From: Pseudomonadota bacterium
GTDB lineage: Bacteria > Pseudomonadota > Alphaproteobacteria > Caulobacterales > Caulobacteraceae
Reading direction: 5' to 3'
DNA length: 19,466 bases
Assembly (NCBI GenBank): GCA_023434015.1
Contig: JAEYTM010000106.1
Coordinates: forward strand, 1-19,466
Below are positions 1 through 7,040 of the stretch, in pieces. Every line of letters starts with the position of its first letter. Position 1 is the first letter of the stretch. The notes under the pieces are model-generated. The model had not been told where the DNA came from and did no database searches. It saw only the letters and a program-made list of their open reading frames with translations. Both the position numbers and the translations under genes were made by a program.

Positions 1-146
1 CCGCCGACCTGATCGAGCAGTTGCTGGACGATCCCGCCTCCGGGCGCGCCCTGGGCCAGCGCGCCCGCGCCCGCATCCGCACGCACTTCTCCTATCGCGC
101 GATCGGCCTGAGATATCTCGAACGCCTGGAGCGGATGGGCGTCTAG
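1..146 (+). CDS. Glycosyltransferase C-terminal end (partial, cut by window start)
   Basis: The first 146 bases hold the last 47 codons of an open frame (reading from base 3) that ends at TAG 144-146. The encoded tail contains LIEQLLDDPASGRALGQRAR followed by a stretch with HFSY and a final LERLERMGV. This pattern (a loop over 'D-P', then 'G..AR..I...FSY...', then an aromatic/leucine helix) is what is usually seen at the extreme C-terminus of GT4-type (group 1) glycosyltransferases, where the last helices fold back on the N-terminal Rossmann domain. The catalytic part lies outside the window, so the family call rests on this tail and on the surrounding polysaccharide genes. It is followed after 65 bp by a methyltransferase gene on the same strand. 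Confidence 0.6.
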   Translation, partial: ADLIEQLLDDPASGRALGQRARARIRTHFSYRAIGLRYLERLERMGV

Positions 147-211
147 CGGCGTTCTATGACCGCCTCTAAGGTGGCGTGGGGGCTCACCGAACGCGAGCGG
201 AGACAGACTGA

Positions 212-964
212 ATGAGTGGATTACAGGCGGACGCCCTGCTCACCGGCTTCCCCAAGACCCGTCCGCCCATTCCGCCCCGGCTGCAGGAGATCTACGCCAG
301 CCAGTACAAGGAGAACCGCGACGGCGCGACGCGCGCCGCCTCGCTGGCCCAGCGCCTCGAACGCTGGCTCCACCTGCAGGTCGCCGAGGACGTGGCGGAC
401 GGCCAGATCGCCGACACCCTGGAGCTGGGCGCCGGCACCCTCAACCAGCTTGAGTACGAACCGGCAGGCGGCGCCTACGACATCGTCGAGCCGTTCACCG
501 AACTCTTCCAGGGCAGTCCCGACCTGCATCGCGTGCGCGACGTCTTCGCCGACATGGCCGAGGTGCCGGCCGACCGGCGCTACGACCGCATCACCAGCGT
601 TGCGGCGCTGGAGCACATCTGCGACCTCCCGCTGGTCCTCGCCCGCGCGGCCCGGCTGCTGAAGCCCGGCGGCGTACTGCGCTCGGCCATTCCCAGCGAG
701 GGCGGCATGCTCTGGACACTGGGCTGGATGGCGACCACCGGCCTGGAGTTCCGCCTGCGCCACGGCCTCGACTACGGCCTGCTGATGCGCCACGAGCACG
801 TCAACACGGCCGGCGAGATCGAAGCCCTGATCCGCACCCTGTTCGAGGACGTGGAGATCCGCAGCTTCGGCGTCGGGCGCCAGCTCTCGCTCTACCGGTT
901 CAGCGCGGCGCGCCGTCCACGGCTCGAGGTCGCCGAGGCCTGGGAGAAGCGCTTCTCGCCCTGA
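212..964 (+). CDS. Class I SAM-dependent methyltransferase
   Basis: A 250-aa cytosolic protein with the class I methyltransferase plan. Motif I is LELGAGT (about residues 70-76), the acidic end of strand 2 is VEP (92-94), the post-II region is YDRITSVAALEHI (124-136), and LLKPGG (149-154) precedes a strand ending in IPSEGG. This resembles the Methyltransf_11/23-type enzymes common in polysaccharide loci, which methylate sugars or glycan ends. The acceptor here cannot be read from the sequence. The ATG at 212 has a GGAG-type ribosome site about 9 nt upstream (near 199-202). Its 3' end overlaps the convergent membrane-protein gene by 65 nt (900-964). It is probably co-transcribed with the truncated glycosyltransferase before it. 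Confidence 0.85.
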   Translation: MSGLQADALLTGFPKTRPPIPPRLQEIYASQYKENRDGATRAASLAQRLERWLHLQVAEDVADGQIADTLELGAGTLNQLEYEPAGGAYDIVEPFTELFQGSPDLHRVRDVFADMAEVPADRRYDRITSVAALEHICDLPLVLARAARLLKPGGVLRSAIPSEGGMLWTLGWMATTGLEFRLRHGLDYGLLMRHEHVNTAGEIEALIRTLFEDVEIRSFGVGRQLSLYRFSAARRPRLEVAEAWEKRFSP

Positions 965-2339
965 CCCGCCCGGCCTTGCGGCCGAACGATGGGTCGAGGG
1001 TCAGGTAGAGCAGGCCGGTCATGGCGGCGAGGTCGAGCAGGTAGAGGTAGCGGTAGTCGCAGGCCACCGAGATCGGCAGGAAGCTCGCCGCGAAGGCCAG
1101 CGCGCCAAGCTGCAGGGCGATGATCATCCGGTCCGCGGGGTCGCGGCGCAGCAGCAGCAGGCCCGCCACCGCCAGGGCGACGATGGCCCAGGTCAGGTGC
1201 GAGTAGATCGGCGTGCCGAAGAACCGCTGCGCGTAGTTTCCGAGCGCCTGGTCCTGCCGCTCGACGCCGTCGGTCAGCGCCAGCGCTTCGACCATGTCGG
1301 CCGGGCCGCTCACCCCCACCCAGACCGGCAGGCACATCTGCAGGTCGGGCGTCAGGGCCGTCCAGCGGAACACGTCGATGCGGTGCGCCAGATAGGCGCC
1401 GCTGTGGGAGGTGAGCACTTCGCGCCACTGGGCGGCCATCACCGCGTCCGGCGTCCGCCACAACGCCTGGCGGAACGGCGCCTCCAGATCGAGGGTGTCG
1501 ATCCTCGACGGGGTATAGAGGCGGGCGGCATTCCCGACGATGGTTGCGCGCCCCGCCGGGTTGTTCGCCCCGATGACGTCGAGGGTGATCGCCGGGTCGC
1601 GGGCCGCCGCCCCGACCACGTCGTAATGCTGCAGGATGCGCACGGCGGCGTCTTCGCGCAGGTTCGCCGGCGTCGCCTGCGGCCGGGAGGCCAGGCTGAT
1701 CAGGCCGCCGAAGACGACGACCGCCGCAAGCGCGCCCGCGGCCCAGGCGAGCCGCCCGCGCAGCGTCCCCGGCGTCGCCCAGGCCAGCCCGGCCAGGGCG
1801 GCCAGCACCGCCACCAGCCCGTTCTGGCGGACCATGGCGGCCAGCGCGAGACAGGCCAGGCCGGCGACGACGGGCAACCAGGGCCTCGCCTCCCGGGTCA
1901 CCGCATGGGCCAGCATGACGAAGCCGGCGATGGTCAGGTTGGCGAACAGCACGTCGCGCCAGACGATGCCCTGATAGAGCAGCATCTGCGGCGTGAGCAC
2001 CACGGCCAGGGCGACGAGCGGCGCCAGCCACGAGGCGCGGCCCCGCAGGCCCGGCAGCGACATCAGGCTGAACGCCAGCAGGGCGGCGGAGGCGGTCACG
2101 TAAAGCCCCGTGCCCTTCACCAGGCCGTCGAACAGCGACAGCACCCACGAGAAGGCGACCGGCGCCCAGGTCTGGCGCACCCCGGTGCGCGCCTCCTGCA
2201 GGGCGACCACCGAATCCAGCGACATCTGCCCCGGCAGATTGGCGGCGAGCATGGCCAGCAGCCCCGCGGCCAGCACCAGGCGGAAGGCCTTAACCGAACT
2301 CCCCTCCGTCGGCGGCGGTCGTGATGTCATGGCGCCCAT
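900..2339 (-). CDS. Multi-pass membrane protein, GT-C glycosyltransferase-like (paralogue 1)
   Basis: A 479-aa integral membrane protein with about ten hydrophobic segments, a large periplasmic-type loop (about residues 225-375) and a basic C-terminal tail. After TM1 it has NLPGQMSLDS, with Asp42 in the first outside loop, then Q48 and VRQTW. An acidic residue there, then 'W-x-P', is typical of GT-C glycosyltransferases using polyprenyl-phosphate sugars, so a role in adding sugar or other groups on the periplasmic face is inferred, not proven. It is clearly homologous to the next gene (2353-3738): shared blocks include GVRQTW, MVRQNG/LVRQNG and ACDYRYLYL. Start at ATG 2339 (13 nt after the upstream stop, GGGAGG very close by); ATG 2330 is the alternative. 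The last 22 codons run into the convergent methyltransferase gene. Confidence 0.75.
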   Translation of the reverse strand: MGAMTSRPPPTEGSSVKAFRLVLAAGLLAMLAANLPGQMSLDSVVALQEARTGVRQTWAPVAFSWVLSLFDGLVKGTGLYVTASAALLAFSLMSLPGLRGRASWLAPLVALAVVLTPQMLLYQGIVWRDVLFANLTIAGFVMLAHAVTREARPWLPVVAGLACLALAAMVRQNGLVAVLAALAGLAWATPGTLRGRLAWAAGALAAVVVFGGLISLASRPQATPANLREDAAVRILQHYDVVGAAARDPAITLDVIGANNPAGRATIVGNAARLYTPSRIDTLDLEAPFRQALWRTPDAVMAAQWREVLTSHSGAYLAHRIDVFRWTALTPDLQMCLPVWVGVSGPADMVEALALTDGVERQDQALGNYAQRFFGTPIYSHLTWAIVALAVAGLLLLRRDPADRMIIALQLGALAFAASFLPISVACDYRYLYLLDLAAMTGLLYLTLDPSFGRKAGRVRARSASPRPRRPRAVDGAPR

Positions 2340-2352
2340 TGCCTCCCGCCCT

Positions 2353-3738
2353 TCACGCGCCAGCCCGACGTCGCCTGGATCCCAGCGACGGCGGGTGGAG
2401 CGCGAGATAGACCAGCCCCACCATGGCGGTGAGATCCTGCAGGTACAGGTACCGGTAGTCGCAGGCGATGGAGACGATGAGGAAGCTGGCGGTGAAGGCC
2501 AACCCGCCCAGCAGCAGGCCCGCGACGGCGATGTCCGCAGGCCTCCTGCGCAGCAGCAGGACGCCCGCCGTCAGCAGCGCCGCGACGGCGAAGGCGACGT
2601 GGGAGAACACCGGCGTATCCAGGTACCAGCTGGCGTAGTTCGCCAGTTCGCTGTCCGCCGGTGTGCGGCGGGTCTGCAACCCCACCGGATCGAGCTTCGA
2701 CAAGGGCGCGTCGATCCCCACATAGACCGGCATGCACCGGTCCACGTCCGGCGTCATGAACACCCAGCGGAAGTCCTCCAGCCGCACCCGCGCGTAGAGC
2801 AACGGCTCCGTGAGCACGAGTTCGCGCCACTGCCGGGCGATCAGGTCCGGATGCACGCTGGTCAGGGCGGCGCTCAGTTCGCGGTCGCGCGTGATCCAGT
2901 CGACGCGGTCGCCGGAATAGACGGCCGGACTGCGCCGCCGGATGACCTCGACGGCGTCCGGCCGGGCCCGCGCCAGCACGTCGAGCGGATAGTCCGGGTC
3001 CATGGCCGCGGCCCCGACCAGGTCGTAGGTCTGGACGATCTGCAGGCCCTGGCTGATCGAGCTTTCCCCGCCGGGATCCTGAAGCCTGGTGGCCCCGCTG
3101 ATGGTCTGGGCGACGATCAGCACAGCGACCAGCCCGCCGACGCCCCAGGCGAGGCCGCGCCGCCAGCCGCCGGCGCTGGCGATCCACCCCAGGGCGACGG
3201 CCAGCAGCACCACCACCACGACGCCGTTCTGACGCACCAGGCTGGCCAGGGCGAGCAGCACCGCGGCGGCGGCCAGAAAGCCCCAGCGGCGGGGCGCATC
3301 GCTCCATCTGTGGGCCGCCTGCGCGAGGCACACCCCGCCCGCCACGGCCGCGTTGGCGCACATCACGTCCTTCCAGACCACCGCCTGGTAGATCAGCACC
3401 TGGGGCGTGACCAGCAGGAGGGCGGCGACCGCCACCCCCAGCCAGCTGGGACGCTCGCCCAGGTCGGCGAGGCCCACAAGGCTGAGCGACAGCAGCAGGC
3501 CGCTGGCGACCACATAGAGGGCGGTGCCCGGCACGACGCCGTCGAAGAAGGCCAGCAGCCAGGCGTAGACCGGCGGCCCCCACGTCTGGCGGACTCCGAG
3601 ATAACCCTCGTGCAACTGCGCCGCCGAGTCGTAGGACATGTGTCCAGGCAGGTTGGCGCCCAGCATGAGCAGGAAGCCGGCGGCGACCACCGCACGCAGC
3701 GTATCGCGCGCATTCCAACCCAGCAGTCGCGCCGCCAT
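2353..3738 (-). CDS. Multi-pass membrane protein, GT-C glycosyltransferase-like (paralogue 2)
   Basis: A 461-aa membrane protein with about ten hydrophobic segments, starting at ATG 3738 (residues MAARLLGWNARD). The open frame continues upstream to 4572, but that part is antisense to the acetyltransferase gene and has no membrane character, so the short start is chosen. The first outer loop carries HMSYDS with Asp37, Gln41 and TWGPP (52-56), the pattern expected of GT-C enzymes; the long loop (about 205-355) ends before the last three helices and the ACDYRYLYL block. It is a tandem paralogue of the gene at 900-2339, 13 nt downstream, and the two are likely one operon. A substrate cannot be assigned. 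Alternatives are an O-antigen ligase- or polymerase-like protein, but the short Asp-containing loop 1 favours GT-C. Confidence 0.77.
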   Translation of the reverse strand: MAARLLGWNARDTLRAVVAAGFLLMLGANLPGHMSYDSAAQLHEGYLGVRQTWGPPVYAWLLAFFDGVVPGTALYVVASGLLLSLSLVGLADLGERPSWLGVAVAALLLVTPQVLIYQAVVWKDVMCANAAVAGGVCLAQAAHRWSDAPRRWGFLAAAAVLLALASLVRQNGVVVVVLLAVALGWIASAGGWRRGLAWGVGGLVAVLIVAQTISGATRLQDPGGESSISQGLQIVQTYDLVGAAAMDPDYPLDVLARARPDAVEVIRRRSPAVYSGDRVDWITRDRELSAALTSVHPDLIARQWRELVLTEPLLYARVRLEDFRWVFMTPDVDRCMPVYVGIDAPLSKLDPVGLQTRRTPADSELANYASWYLDTPVFSHVAFAVAALLTAGVLLLRRRPADIAVAGLLLGGLAFTASFLIVSIACDYRYLYLQDLTAMVGLVYLALHPPSLGSRRRRAGA

Positions 3739-3849
3739 GCCGTCCCCCGACCTCCCGATCCGCCGTTGGTAGGATGCGGGCTTTGCCGTGAGAAGGGGAA
3801 ATCGGCCGCCCTCTTGGCCCTCCCCCGCAATCATGATGACTTGCGCGCC
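3739..3849. promoter_or_regulatory. Divergent intergenic region between membrane-protein operon and acetyltransferase
   Basis: These 111 bp separate two divergent starts and must hold the promoters for the minus-strand membrane-protein pair and probably for the plus-strand acetyltransferase-deacetylase pair. I see no confident -35/-10 pair and no clear Shine-Dalgarno before the ATG at 3850. Confidence 0.4.
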
Positions 3850-4707
3850 ATGAACGCCGACGCCTTCGAAATCCGCCGGTCGGGAACCGGACCCGACCTG
3901 CTGGCCGCCTATGGCGACCTGCTGGATCGCGTCTTCGGCGCCAGCCGCAAGTTCAGCGCCGACGCGCTCGCCTGGCGCTACCGGGACAATCCCGCCGGAG
4001 AAGTGGTCGGCGCCGACGCCTGGGACGGTCCGCGGCTGGCGGCCCACTATGTGACCTGTCCGGTCGAGGCCCATATCGACGGACGGCTGACCAAGGGCCT
4101 GCTCTCGCTGAACACCGTGACCGATCCGGACTATCAGGGCCGCGGCCTGTTCACCCGCCTCGCGGACGCCACCTATGCCCAGGGCGCGGCGGCCGGCTAC
4201 CAGTTCGTCATCGGGGTGGCGAACGCCAACAGCACGCCGGGCTTCCTGCGCAAGCTGGGCTTCCAGGACGTCGGCCGCCTGCACGCGGGGGTGCTGGCCC
4301 GACCGCCGCGCCGTTTCGGGCCGGCCGCCGTGCAGTACGCCGGCGCCTGGCGCGAGGATCTGCTGGCCTGGCGCCTGGCCAATCCGGCGGGCCGCTACCG
4401 GGTCGCGCGGCGGGGCGATCTGCTCGCGGTTTCCGCCGCCACCGAGGTCCCGTTCGTGCGCTGCACAGCCTTTCTGCCCGACGTCGCGACGTCCCTCGCC
4501 GTGGCGTCCGCGGCGCCGCTCGCGGCCAGCCTGTTCATCGGACTGGAGCCTCGCATCGACCTTCGTCGCCACGGTCTGCTGCCGGTGCCCGAGCGCCTGC
4601 GTCCCTCGCCGCTGAACCTGATCTGGCGCAGCCTCGGCCCGGACGCGCCGACCCGGCTTCGGCCCGACGCGGTCGCGCTGAACTTCCTCGATTTCGACCC
4701 GTATTAG
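3850..4707 (+). CDS. GNAT-family N-acetyltransferase
   Basis: A 285-aa cytosolic protein. The acetyl-CoA binding motif A of the GNAT fold is seen as TVTDPDYQGRGLFTRL (about residues 89-104) with the Q/R-x-x-G-x-G/A core at Q96-G97-R98-G99. A following strand and loop, VIGVANANSTPGFLRKLGF (120-138), matches motif B with the 'N..s..fl.klGF' signature. The remaining ~145 residues are an extra C-terminal half that may form a second, degenerate GNAT lobe, as in many 280-300-aa GNAT proteins of polysaccharide loci. An amino-sugar acceptor is inferred from context only. The ATG at 3850 lacks an obvious ribosome site; an in-frame TTG at 3841 is possible. The frame is open far upstream, but that part is antisense to the membrane-protein genes. 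It ends 2 nt before the PIG-L gene, so the two are surely translated together. Confidence 0.85.
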   Translation: MNADAFEIRRSGTGPDLLAAYGDLLDRVFGASRKFSADALAWRYRDNPAGEVVGADAWDGPRLAAHYVTCPVEAHIDGRLTKGLLSLNTVTDPDYQGRGLFTRLADATYAQGAAAGYQFVIGVANANSTPGFLRKLGFQDVGRLHAGVLARPPRRFGPAAVQYAGAWREDLLAWRLANPAGRYRVARRGDLLAVSAATEVPFVRCTAFLPDVATSLAVASAAPLAASLFIGLEPRIDLRRHGLLPVPERLRPSPLNLIWRSLGPDAPTRLRPDAVALNFLDFDPY

Positions 4708-4709
4708 GC

Positions 4710-5453
4710 ATGGCGACCGTCTACATCCTGGCGCACTTCGACGACGAGTACTTCGCCTACCCCCTGCTGACCGCCGCCGCGCGGGACGGTGTGGACCAGT
4801 ACTTCTTCTACGTGGCCGACTATCCGGATCCCGAGGTGGCGGCGCGCCGATATGCCGAGACCCGCGCCTTCCTCGGCGCCTTCGGCGTCGATCCCGACCG
4901 GGCCGTCCATGTCGGCCGGGGCACGGGGGCGATGGACGGCGGCGCGCACCGCACGCTCGACGCGGTCTATGCCGCGCTCTCCAGGGCGGCCGCCGACGTT
5001 GGCCCGGTGGAGCGGATCGTGGTCACCGCCTGGGAAGGCGGCCATGTGGATCACGACATCTGCGCCTTGCTGGCGGCCAGGCTGTCCAGCGAGGTCGGCG
5101 AGCCTCCCGTCGAGACGATCAGCTACTACAACGGCGTCGGCCTGCCGGGCCCGCTGTTCCATTGCGGCCGGCCGCTCGCCGAGAACGGGCCCGTGGAACG
5201 GCGCCGGCTGAAACCGGGCGAGTGGCTGCGATGGATGGCGGCGGTCCGGTTCTTCCCCTCGCAGGCGGGCACCTGGATCGGCCTATGGCCGATGATGTTC
5301 GCCGCCTATGCGCGTCGCGGCTACGCCACCCAGCGGCTGGACATGGCCCGCATCCGCGAGCGTCCGCACGGCGGGCGGCTGTTCTACGAGCGCCGGTTCC
5401 GCGTTCCTTACGAGGAGGTCGCGGCGGCCCGCGACGCCTTCCTGAAGCCCTAG
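4710..5453 (+). CDS. PIG-L/LmbE-family zinc deacetylase-like protein
   Basis: A 247-aa protein with both metal motifs of the PIG-L (LmbE/MshB) family of N-acetyl-sugar deacetylases. Motif 1 is AHFDDE (residues 8-13, canonical AHPDDE) and motif 2 is GGHVDHD (110-116, canonical HPDH). By family knowledge His9, Asp12 and His115 would bind zinc and Asp11 would act as base; all are present. The Pro to Phe change in motif 1 is unusual. A C-terminal region with EWLRWMAAVRFFPSQ and a Trp-rich hydrophobic patch (186-200) may contact a lipid or membrane. It starts 2 nt after the GNAT gene and its stop codon is interlocked with that of the convergent SMR-like gene (CTAG 5450-5453). The likely role is removing an acyl group from a sugar intermediate; the substrate is unknown. 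Confidence 0.85.
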   Translation: MATVYILAHFDDEYFAYPLLTAAARDGVDQYFFYVADYPDPEVAARRYAETRAFLGAFGVDPDRAVHVGRGTGAMDGGAHRTLDAVYAALSRAAADVGPVERIVVTAWEGGHVDHDICALLAARLSSEVGEPPVETISYYNGVGLPGPLFHCGRPLAENGPVERRRLKPGEWLRWMAAVRFFPSQAGTWIGLWPMMFAAYARRGYATQRLDMARIRERPHGGRLFYERRFRVPYEEVAAARDAFLKP

Positions 5454-5809
5454 GCGCGGCCCTGCATGGCCAGGAAGAAGCCGCAGAGCATCAGGACGTA
5501 GCCGGCGGCGAACTGCCAGCCGAGCTGTTCCTTGAACACCAGCCAGGCCATCAGCGGCACGAGACCCGAGCCGATGATCGAAAAGGCGTAGGCCGTCGAC
5601 AGGTGGACCCGGGTCAGGATGTAGAACCAGAACAGGGCGGTCAGCCCGTACCAGGCGAAGGCGGCGATCAACGGCCAGTTGGTCGCCAGCCGCACCACCA
5701 GCGGGCCCGAGAGCCGCTCGCTGTAGACCGCGGCCCACTTGAACAGGGTCTGGCCGATCGGCAGCGCCAGCGAGAAACCGAGGCAGAGCAGGATATCCCT
5801 GAGACTCAT
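5450..5809 (-). CDS. Small four-TM SMR/EamA-like transporter (putative undecaprenyl-phosphate sugar flippase)
   Basis: A 119-aa protein made of four hydrophobic helices (about residues 5-25, 45-65, 70-92, 97-116), with the drug/metabolite transporter half-repeat signature in its second half: STAYAFSIIGSGLVPLMAWL, then FKEQLGWQ and a Gly-rich last helix. The size and pattern match ArnE/ArnF-like and other SMR-type proteins that move undecaprenyl-phosphate sugars across the inner membrane, often as dimers. Its ATG overlaps the stop of the GT2 gene (ATGA, 5806-5809), so it is translationally coupled to the enzyme that would make such a lipid sugar. A drug efflux role is less likely given this coupling. 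The stop is shared with the convergent PIG-L gene through CTAG. Confidence 0.8.
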   Translation of the reverse strand: MSLRDILLCLGFSLALPIGQTLFKWAAVYSERLSGPLVVRLATNWPLIAAFAWYGLTALFWFYILTRVHLSTAYAFSIIGSGLVPLMAWLVFKEQLGWQFAAGYVLMLCGFFLAMQGRA

Positions 5810-6870
5810 CGGGCTTCCTCGTCGGCTTCCATCTGGGCGACGGCGCGCAGGTAGGGGTGGATCGGCCGGGAGGGTACGTTCAGCACGTCGAAGTTCAGCG
5901 CCTGGAGCAGGAACTGGGCGCCCAGGATCACCGGCAGGGCCGCGGCCATCACCACGCCCGCCGAGGCAACCTGGCCGGGCGTGCGGGTCGCCAGATAGTG
6001 GAGGGCGTAGCCGATCCCGAAGGCCACGGAGGCCAGTCCCGCCACCAGCTCAAGACTGGCGGCGTGGAAGTCGCGGACGAAGTACTGGCCGAGGATCCGG
6101 CGCAGGAAGTTGCGCAGGTGCTTCAGGGCGAAGGGGACGATCACCGCCCCGATCCGCAGGTTCGACACCTCGTCGCCGTAGCGCGACGCCATCGGCACGT
6201 CGCGGACCACCGCCCGCAGGGTGCCGAGATGATAGAGCAGATCGGTCTCGAAGAAGAACCGGCGCGAGATCCGCTTCTCCATGACCAGCTGCGCGACCTG
6301 CGCTTCGATGGCGGTGAACCCGTTGGTGGGATCGAAGATGCCCCAGTACCCGGTCGACAGCTTGGCGGCGAAGCTGAGGCCGGCGTTGCCGAACACCCGG
6401 ATGCCCGGCATCTGCCGCAGATGGCTGATCGAGGTGAAGCGGTTGCCCTTGGTGTAGTCCGCCTCGCCCAGCAGGATGGGGGCCACCAGCTGCGGCACGT
6501 AGCCGAGGTTCATCTGGTCGTCGCCATCGACCTTCACCAGCACCTGCGCCCCGCGACGGGCGGCCTCGGCGTAGCCGGCCATGGTCGCGCCGCCGACGCC
6601 CTGGTTCTGCGCCAGCCGCACCACCACCACGCGCGGATCGATGTTGTTGGCCTCGATGAAGTCCGCCGATCCGTCCGGGCAGGCGTCGTCCACGCAGACG
6701 ATGCCCTCGATCCACGGCGGCGCCTTGCGGATCACCGAGAGGATATGGGCGGTGACCTTGTAGCAGGGCACGACCAGCCAGATTCCGGCGTCGTCCAGCT
6801 TCGGCGTGAAAGCCCTGCGCCGGTCGTCGGAGGAAGCCGCGTCGCGCGGGAGCTGGTCGATCGAGGTCAT
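5806..6870 (-). CDS. GT2 glycosyltransferase, polyprenyl-phosphate sugar synthase type (DPM1/GtrB/ArnC-like)
   Basis: A 354-aa protein: an N-terminal GT-A domain and two C-terminal TM helices (about residues 274-294 and 303-325). GT2 motifs are clear: LVVPCYK (32-38), CVDDACPDGS (59-68) for the nucleotide, QNQGVGGA (89-96) and the catalytic metal motif VKVDGDDQM (112-120). The two-helix membrane anchor is typical of polyprenyl-phosphate mannose/glucose synthases. It would transfer a sugar from a nucleotide donor to undecaprenyl phosphate on the cytoplasmic side. ATG 6870 was chosen because it has a good ribosome site (AGGCGGA about 8 nt upstream); the frame stays open to 6954 but the extra 28 residues do not look like part of the fold. 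It is the first gene of a two-gene unit with the SMR-like protein. Confidence 0.88.
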   Translation of the reverse strand: MTSIDQLPRDAASSDDRRRAFTPKLDDAGIWLVVPCYKVTAHILSVIRKAPPWIEGIVCVDDACPDGSADFIEANNIDPRVVVVRLAQNQGVGGATMAGYAEAARRGAQVLVKVDGDDQMNLGYVPQLVAPILLGEADYTKGNRFTSISHLRQMPGIRVFGNAGLSFAAKLSTGYWGIFDPTNGFTAIEAQVAQLVMEKRISRRFFFETDLLYHLGTLRAVVRDVPMASRYGDEVSNLRIGAVIVPFALKHLRNFLRRILGQYFVRDFHAASLELVAGLASVAFGIGYALHYLATRTPGQVASAGVVMAAALPVILGAQFLLQALNFDVLNVPSRPIHPYLRAVAQMEADEEAR

Positions 6871-6995
6871 CAATGTGATCCGCCTGGCAGGTTCGGCTAA
6901 CACGGAAGTCCCCGCCGTGGCAAAACCCCGGGCCGGCCGCAGAGCTCGCCTCAAGCCCGCCGCTTTCGGACGGGAAAAGCCGCCGTCCTTGCGCG

Positions 6996-7003
6996 CCTAT
7001 AAC
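6996..7003 (+). promoter_or_regulatory. Possible -10 element upstream of the ABC export genes
   Basis: CCTATAAC differs by one base from the caulobacterial housekeeping -10 consensus GCTANAWC and sits 37 nt before the permease ATG at 7041. No convincing TTGAC-like -35 is found at the right spacing, so this is a weak call. It lies in the 170-bp divergent region (6871-7040), which should also hold the promoter of the GT2 gene. Confidence 0.25.
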
Positions 7004-7040
7004 CTAGCTGTTACCAGCGGCGCCTTCGTCGGGAGACCCT

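Noticed and set aside
2110..3849. Upstream open extension of the acetyltransferase frame (about 580 codons)
   Set aside because: It is antisense to both membrane proteins and has no protein-like character; the GNAT fold begins at the ATG at 3850.
3739..4572. Upstream extension of the second membrane-protein frame
   Set aside because: Antisense to the GNAT gene, no hydrophobic helices, and the paralogue begins at the position matching ATG 3738.
5450..5809. GtrA-family flippase
   Set aside because: Size and helix number fit, but the second-half signature is that of SMR/EamA proteins (ArnE/ArnF-like), so only the functional analogy is kept.
6871..6954. N-terminal extension of the GT2 enzyme by 28 residues
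   Set aside because: The ATG at 6870 has a good ribosome site; the extension is Arg/Ala-rich with no match to the fold.
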